In this document: one piece after another, positions 59,794 through 64,000 of the stretch
Layout of the letters: every line of letters starts with the position of its first letter
Numbering within the stretch: the first letter of the stretch is position 1
DNA from: Curvibacter soli
Lineage (GTDB): Bacteria; Pseudomonadota; Gammaproteobacteria; Burkholderiales; Burkholderiaceae_C
Reading direction: 5' to 3'
Length of the DNA: 64,000 nucleotides
Assembly (NCBI RefSeq): GCF_029211125.1
Contig: NZ_JARGEN010000012.1
Location: 43,791 to 107,790, forward strand
Translations under genes and position numbers: made by a program
Notes under the pieces: model-generated
What the model saw: the letters and a program-made list of their open reading frames with translations, nothing else
Told to the model about the DNA's origin: nothing
Database searches by the model: none

Positions 59794-59887
59794 TCGCGGG
59801 TCGATCTGGCTTCGTGGGGCTTGTGCCAGTGTGCACAGGCCCCATGTCCATTTCTGGATACAGTACCTTTTCACCTTTGGAGAAAAC

Positions 59888-60496
59888 ATGAGTGCACTGG
59901 AAACACGGGGCCTGGGCATGATCCCCATGGTCATCGAGCAGTCGGGCCGGGGCGAGCGGTCGTACGACATTTATTCGCGCTTGCTCAAGGAGCGCGTGAT
60001 TTTCCTGGTTGGCGAGGTGAACGACCAGACTGCCAACTTGGTAGTGGCCCAATTGCTGTTCCTCGAAAGCGAGAACCCGGACAAGGACATTTCGTTTTAC
60101 ATCAATTCGCCTGGCGGCAGCGTGAGTGCCGGTCTGGCGATCTACGACACGATGCAGTTCATCAAGCCCGAGGTCTCTACACTGTGCATGGGCATGGCGG
60201 CCAGCATGGGCTCGTTCCTGCTTATGGCAGGTGCCAAGGGCAAGCGCTTTGCGCTCCCCAACTCGAAGATCATGATCCACCAGCCTTCTGGCGGCACCTC
60301 CGGCCAGGCGACCGACATCGAGATCCACGCTCGCGAAATCATCAAGACGCGCGAGCAGCTCAACAGGATCTATGCCGAGCGCACGGGCCAGACCGTGGAG
60401 AAGATTGCACTGGACATGGAGCGTGACCGCTATCTGTCGGCGGACGAGGCCAAGGAATACGGCTTGGTCGACCAGGTAATTTCCCGGCGCGCCTGA
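59888..60496 (+). CDS. clpP: ATP-dependent Clp protease proteolytic subunit
   Basis: Serine protease partner of ClpX and ClpA, 202 aa. [20 protein letters not shown] start, [20 protein letters not shown], catalytic Ser in [16 protein letters not shown], catalytic His in [12 protein letters not shown], Asp in [13 protein letters not shown]. The ATG at 59888 follows TTTGGAGAAAAC. A terminator separates it from clpX. Confidence 0.98.
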   Translation: MSALETRGLGMIPMVIEQSGRGERSYDIYSRLLKERVIFLVGEVNDQTANLVVAQLLFLESENPDKDISFYINSPGGSVSAGLAIYDTMQFIKPEVSTLCMGMAASMGSFLLMAGAKGKRFALPNSKIMIHQPSGGTSGQATDIEIHAREIIKTREQLNRIYAERTGQTVEKIALDMERDRYLSADEAKEYGLVDQVISRRA

Positions 60497-60516
60497 AAGC
60501 CTCTGTCGGCACCTGG

Positions 60517-60549
60517 ACGGCGCTTTCTGGCAGGGAAGGCGCCGTTTTT
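60517..60549 (+). terminator. Rho-independent terminator between clpP and clpX
   Basis: ACGGCGC (60517-60523) pairs with GCGCCGT (60539-60545), loop of 15 nt, followed by TTTTA. Suggests that clpX also has its own promoter, perhaps using TATCAT just downstream. Confidence 0.7.
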
Positions 60550-60593
60550 ATTTCGCTATCATCATCGCAACTCCGTAACAAGGCATTGCCCCC

Positions 60594-61859
60594 ATGGCCG
60601 AGAAAAAAGGCTCTTCCAGCGAGAAAACCCTCTACTGCTCTTTCTGCGGCAAGAGCCAGCATGAGGTTAAGAAACTCATCGCGGGTCCGTCGGTTTTCAT
60701 CTGCGACGAGTGCATCGACCTCTGCAACGAGATCATCCGCGACGAGCTGCCGGCTGCCGACAACGAACGCGAAAGCCGCGGCGACCTGCCTTCACCGGCG
60801 GAGATCAAGGTCAACCTAGACAATTACGTCATAGGCCAGGACGTTGCCAAGCGCACGTTGGCTGTGGCGGTCTACAACCATTACAAGCGCCTGCGCTACA
60901 AGGACAAGGCGACCAAGGACGATGTCGAGCTTTCCAAGAGCAATATCCTGCTGATCGGCCCTACCGGGTCGGGCAAGACGCTGCTGGCGCAGACGCTGGC
61001 GCGCATGCTCGACGTGCCCTTCGTCATGGCCGATGCCACCACGCTGACCGAGGCTGGCTACGTGGGCGAAGATGTCGAGAACATCGTGCAGAAGCTGCTG
61101 CAGAGCTGTAACTACGACGTGGAACGCGCACAGCGCGGCATTGTCTATATCGATGAGATCGACAAGATTTCACGCAAGTCGGACAACCCTTCCATTACCC
61201 GCGATGTGTCGGGCGAGGGCGTGCAGCAGGCGTTGCTCAAACTCATCGAAGGCACCATGGCCAGCGTGCCGCCGCAGGGCGGGCGCAAGCATCCGAACCA
61301 GGATTTCCTGCAGATTGACACGACCAACATCCTGTTCATCTGCGGAGGGGCTTTTGCCGGGCTCGAAAAGGTCATTGAAAACCGTACCGAGGCATCGGGT
61401 ATCGGTTTCGGCGCGGCGCTTCGCACCAAGAAGCAACGTTCGCTGACCGAGGTTTTTGGCGAGATCGAGCCGGAAGACTTGATCAAGTTCGGCCTGATCC
61501 CGGAGCTCGTAGGCCGCATGCCTGTCGTCGCCACGCTGGCCGAGTTGAACGAGGATGCGCTGGTGCAGATTCTGACCGAACCCAAGAATGCGTTGCTCAA
61601 GCAGTACAGCAAGCTCTTCGCGATGGAGGGGGTGGACCTGGAGGTGCGCCCCGGCGCCCTGAAGGCCATCGCCAAGAAGGCGCTGGCGCGCAAGACCGGC
61701 GCGCGGGGCCTGCGCTCCATCATGGAGCATGCTTTGATCGATACGATGTTCGAACTGCCGAATACGTCCAATGTCGCGAAGGTGGTGGTGGAGGAATCCA
61801 CCATCGACGAAAACAAGCCGCCTTTGATGGTGTACCGCGAGGCGGCCAAGAAGGCCTGA
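60594..61859 (+). CDS. clpX: ATP-dependent Clp protease ATP-binding subunit ClpX
   Basis: AAA+ unfoldase, 421 aa. N-terminal four-Cys zinc domain ([14 protein letters not shown]...[10 protein letters not shown]), Walker [13 protein letters not shown] (~residues 121-132), VYIDEIDKI Walker B, and the ClpP-binding IGF loop in [12 protein letters not shown]. Length matches E. coli ClpX (424 aa). Substrate unfolding and delivery to ClpP. Confidence 0.98.
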   Translation: MAEKKGSSSEKTLYCSFCGKSQHEVKKLIAGPSVFICDECIDLCNEIIRDELPAADNERESRGDLPSPAEIKVNLDNYVIGQDVAKRTLAVAVYNHYKRLRYKDKATKDDVELSKSNILLIGPTGSGKTLLAQTLARMLDVPFVMADATTLTEAGYVGEDVENIVQKLLQSCNYDVERAQRGIVYIDEIDKISRKSDNPSITRDVSGEGVQQALLKLIEGTMASVPPQGGRKHPNQDFLQIDTTNILFICGGAFAGLEKVIENRTEASGIGFGAALRTKKQRSLTEVFGEIEPEDLIKFGLIPELVGRMPVVATLAELNEDALVQILTEPKNALLKQYSKLFAMEGVDLEVRPGALKAIAKKALARKTGARGLRSIMEHALIDTMFELPNTSNVAKVVVEESTIDENKPPLMVYREAAKKA

Positions 61860-61946
61860 TGGCCTTCATGGTACTGATGCAATGGCAATGGGCGGCATGC
61901 CTCTTGCCTTGTGGATGGCCGTTGCTTTCATTTTGCCGGTCAGCGG

Positions 61947-61974
61947 GTTGAAATCGCTGCCTGACTGACCATAT
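61947..61974 (+). promoter_or_regulatory. sigma-32-like heat-shock promoter of lon
   Basis: GTTGAAA (61947-61953), 13 nt, then GACCATAT (61967-61974), compared with the E. coli sigma-32 pattern CTTGAAA-N13/15-CCCCATNT. It would start transcription ~20 nt before the lon ATG. lon is a heat-shock gene in most proteobacteria, which supports the assignment. No other feature is seen in the 140-nt gap. Confidence 0.6.
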
Positions 61975-61999
61975 TCCACAGGTACCCATAAGGATTGTC

Positions 62000-64000
<2,001 letters not shown>

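Overview
The window looks like a chromosomal stretch of a high-GC betaproteobacterium of the Comamonadaceae (Acidovorax/Alicycliphilus/Delftia-like). The evidence is the Burkholderiales gene orders (rpsB-tsf-pyrH-frr-uppS-cdsA-dxr-rseP-bamA-skp-lpxD-fabZ-lpxA-lpxB-rnhB; carA-carB-greA-DUF4149; tRNA-Leu-tig-clpP-clpX-lon), a Bug/Tct tricarboxylate transporter, a PhaR regulator and an hpnCDE squalene cassette. Nearly everything is housekeeping or metabolic DNA. I see no prophage, CRISPR array, plasmid origin or intact insertion sequence.

Layout. 1-3.2 kb: branched-chain amino-acid type ABC transporter (binding protein and two permeases, no ATPase genes in view). 3.5-8.3 kb: AddA-like helicase/nuclease and a flavoprotein. 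8.4-18.4 kb: 4.5S RNA, nitroreductase, dnaX-ybaB-recR, MAPEG protein, phaR, rimO, a tRNA-Leu, rnr and an SDR. 18.5-20.4 kb (minus): NAD(P)HX repair enzyme and a shrunken dadA remnant. 20.7-36.0 kb: one long co-directional run covering translation factors, UMP kinase, isoprenoid and lipid carrier synthesis, outer-membrane biogenesis and lipid A synthesis. 36.4-45.6 kb: HipA-family kinase (YjjJ type), carAB, greA, DUF4149, a glycosyltransferase with yhbY (minus), and rlmE. 46.1-51.5 kb: TctDE two-component system divergent from tctCBA. 51.7-58 kb: GST, ferrochelatase, a HAD hydrolase and hpnEDC (minus). 58.0-64.0 kb: adaptor-protein relic, tRNA-Leu, tig, clpP, clpX and the 5' two-thirds of lon.

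The unusual content is the small repetitive DNA. (i) A MITE-like element with 17-bp terminal inverted repeats has three copies with perfect 5-bp target duplications, placed next to livM, exactly at the start codon of the HipA-like gene and exactly at the stop codon of the GST gene. A fourth, divergent copy (D) follows rlmE. (ii) A second, AT-rich 241-bp element (E) has 17-bp inverted repeats and a 4-bp duplication, and has entered the 3' end of the tctE sensor gene. (iii) Ten copies of a ~57-bp palindromic repeat are scattered through the window. Six lie in frame inside genes (addA-like, dxr, lpxB, SpoU methyltransferase, DUF4149, hpnC). (iv) A 166-bp long-hairpin element occurs once whole and twice as halves. 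(v) A ~110-bp repeat occurs twice and now supplies the probable start codon of lpxB. Together these elements rewrote several gene borders and coincide with apparent synteny breaks.

A separate regulatory observation is a run of nine A residues in dnaX, with stop codons close behind it in both alternative frames. This is the arrangement expected for making the short gamma subunit by slippage, as in Thermus. A hairpin with a U-run in the greA leader and a sigma-32-like promoter before lon are further supported regulatory sites.
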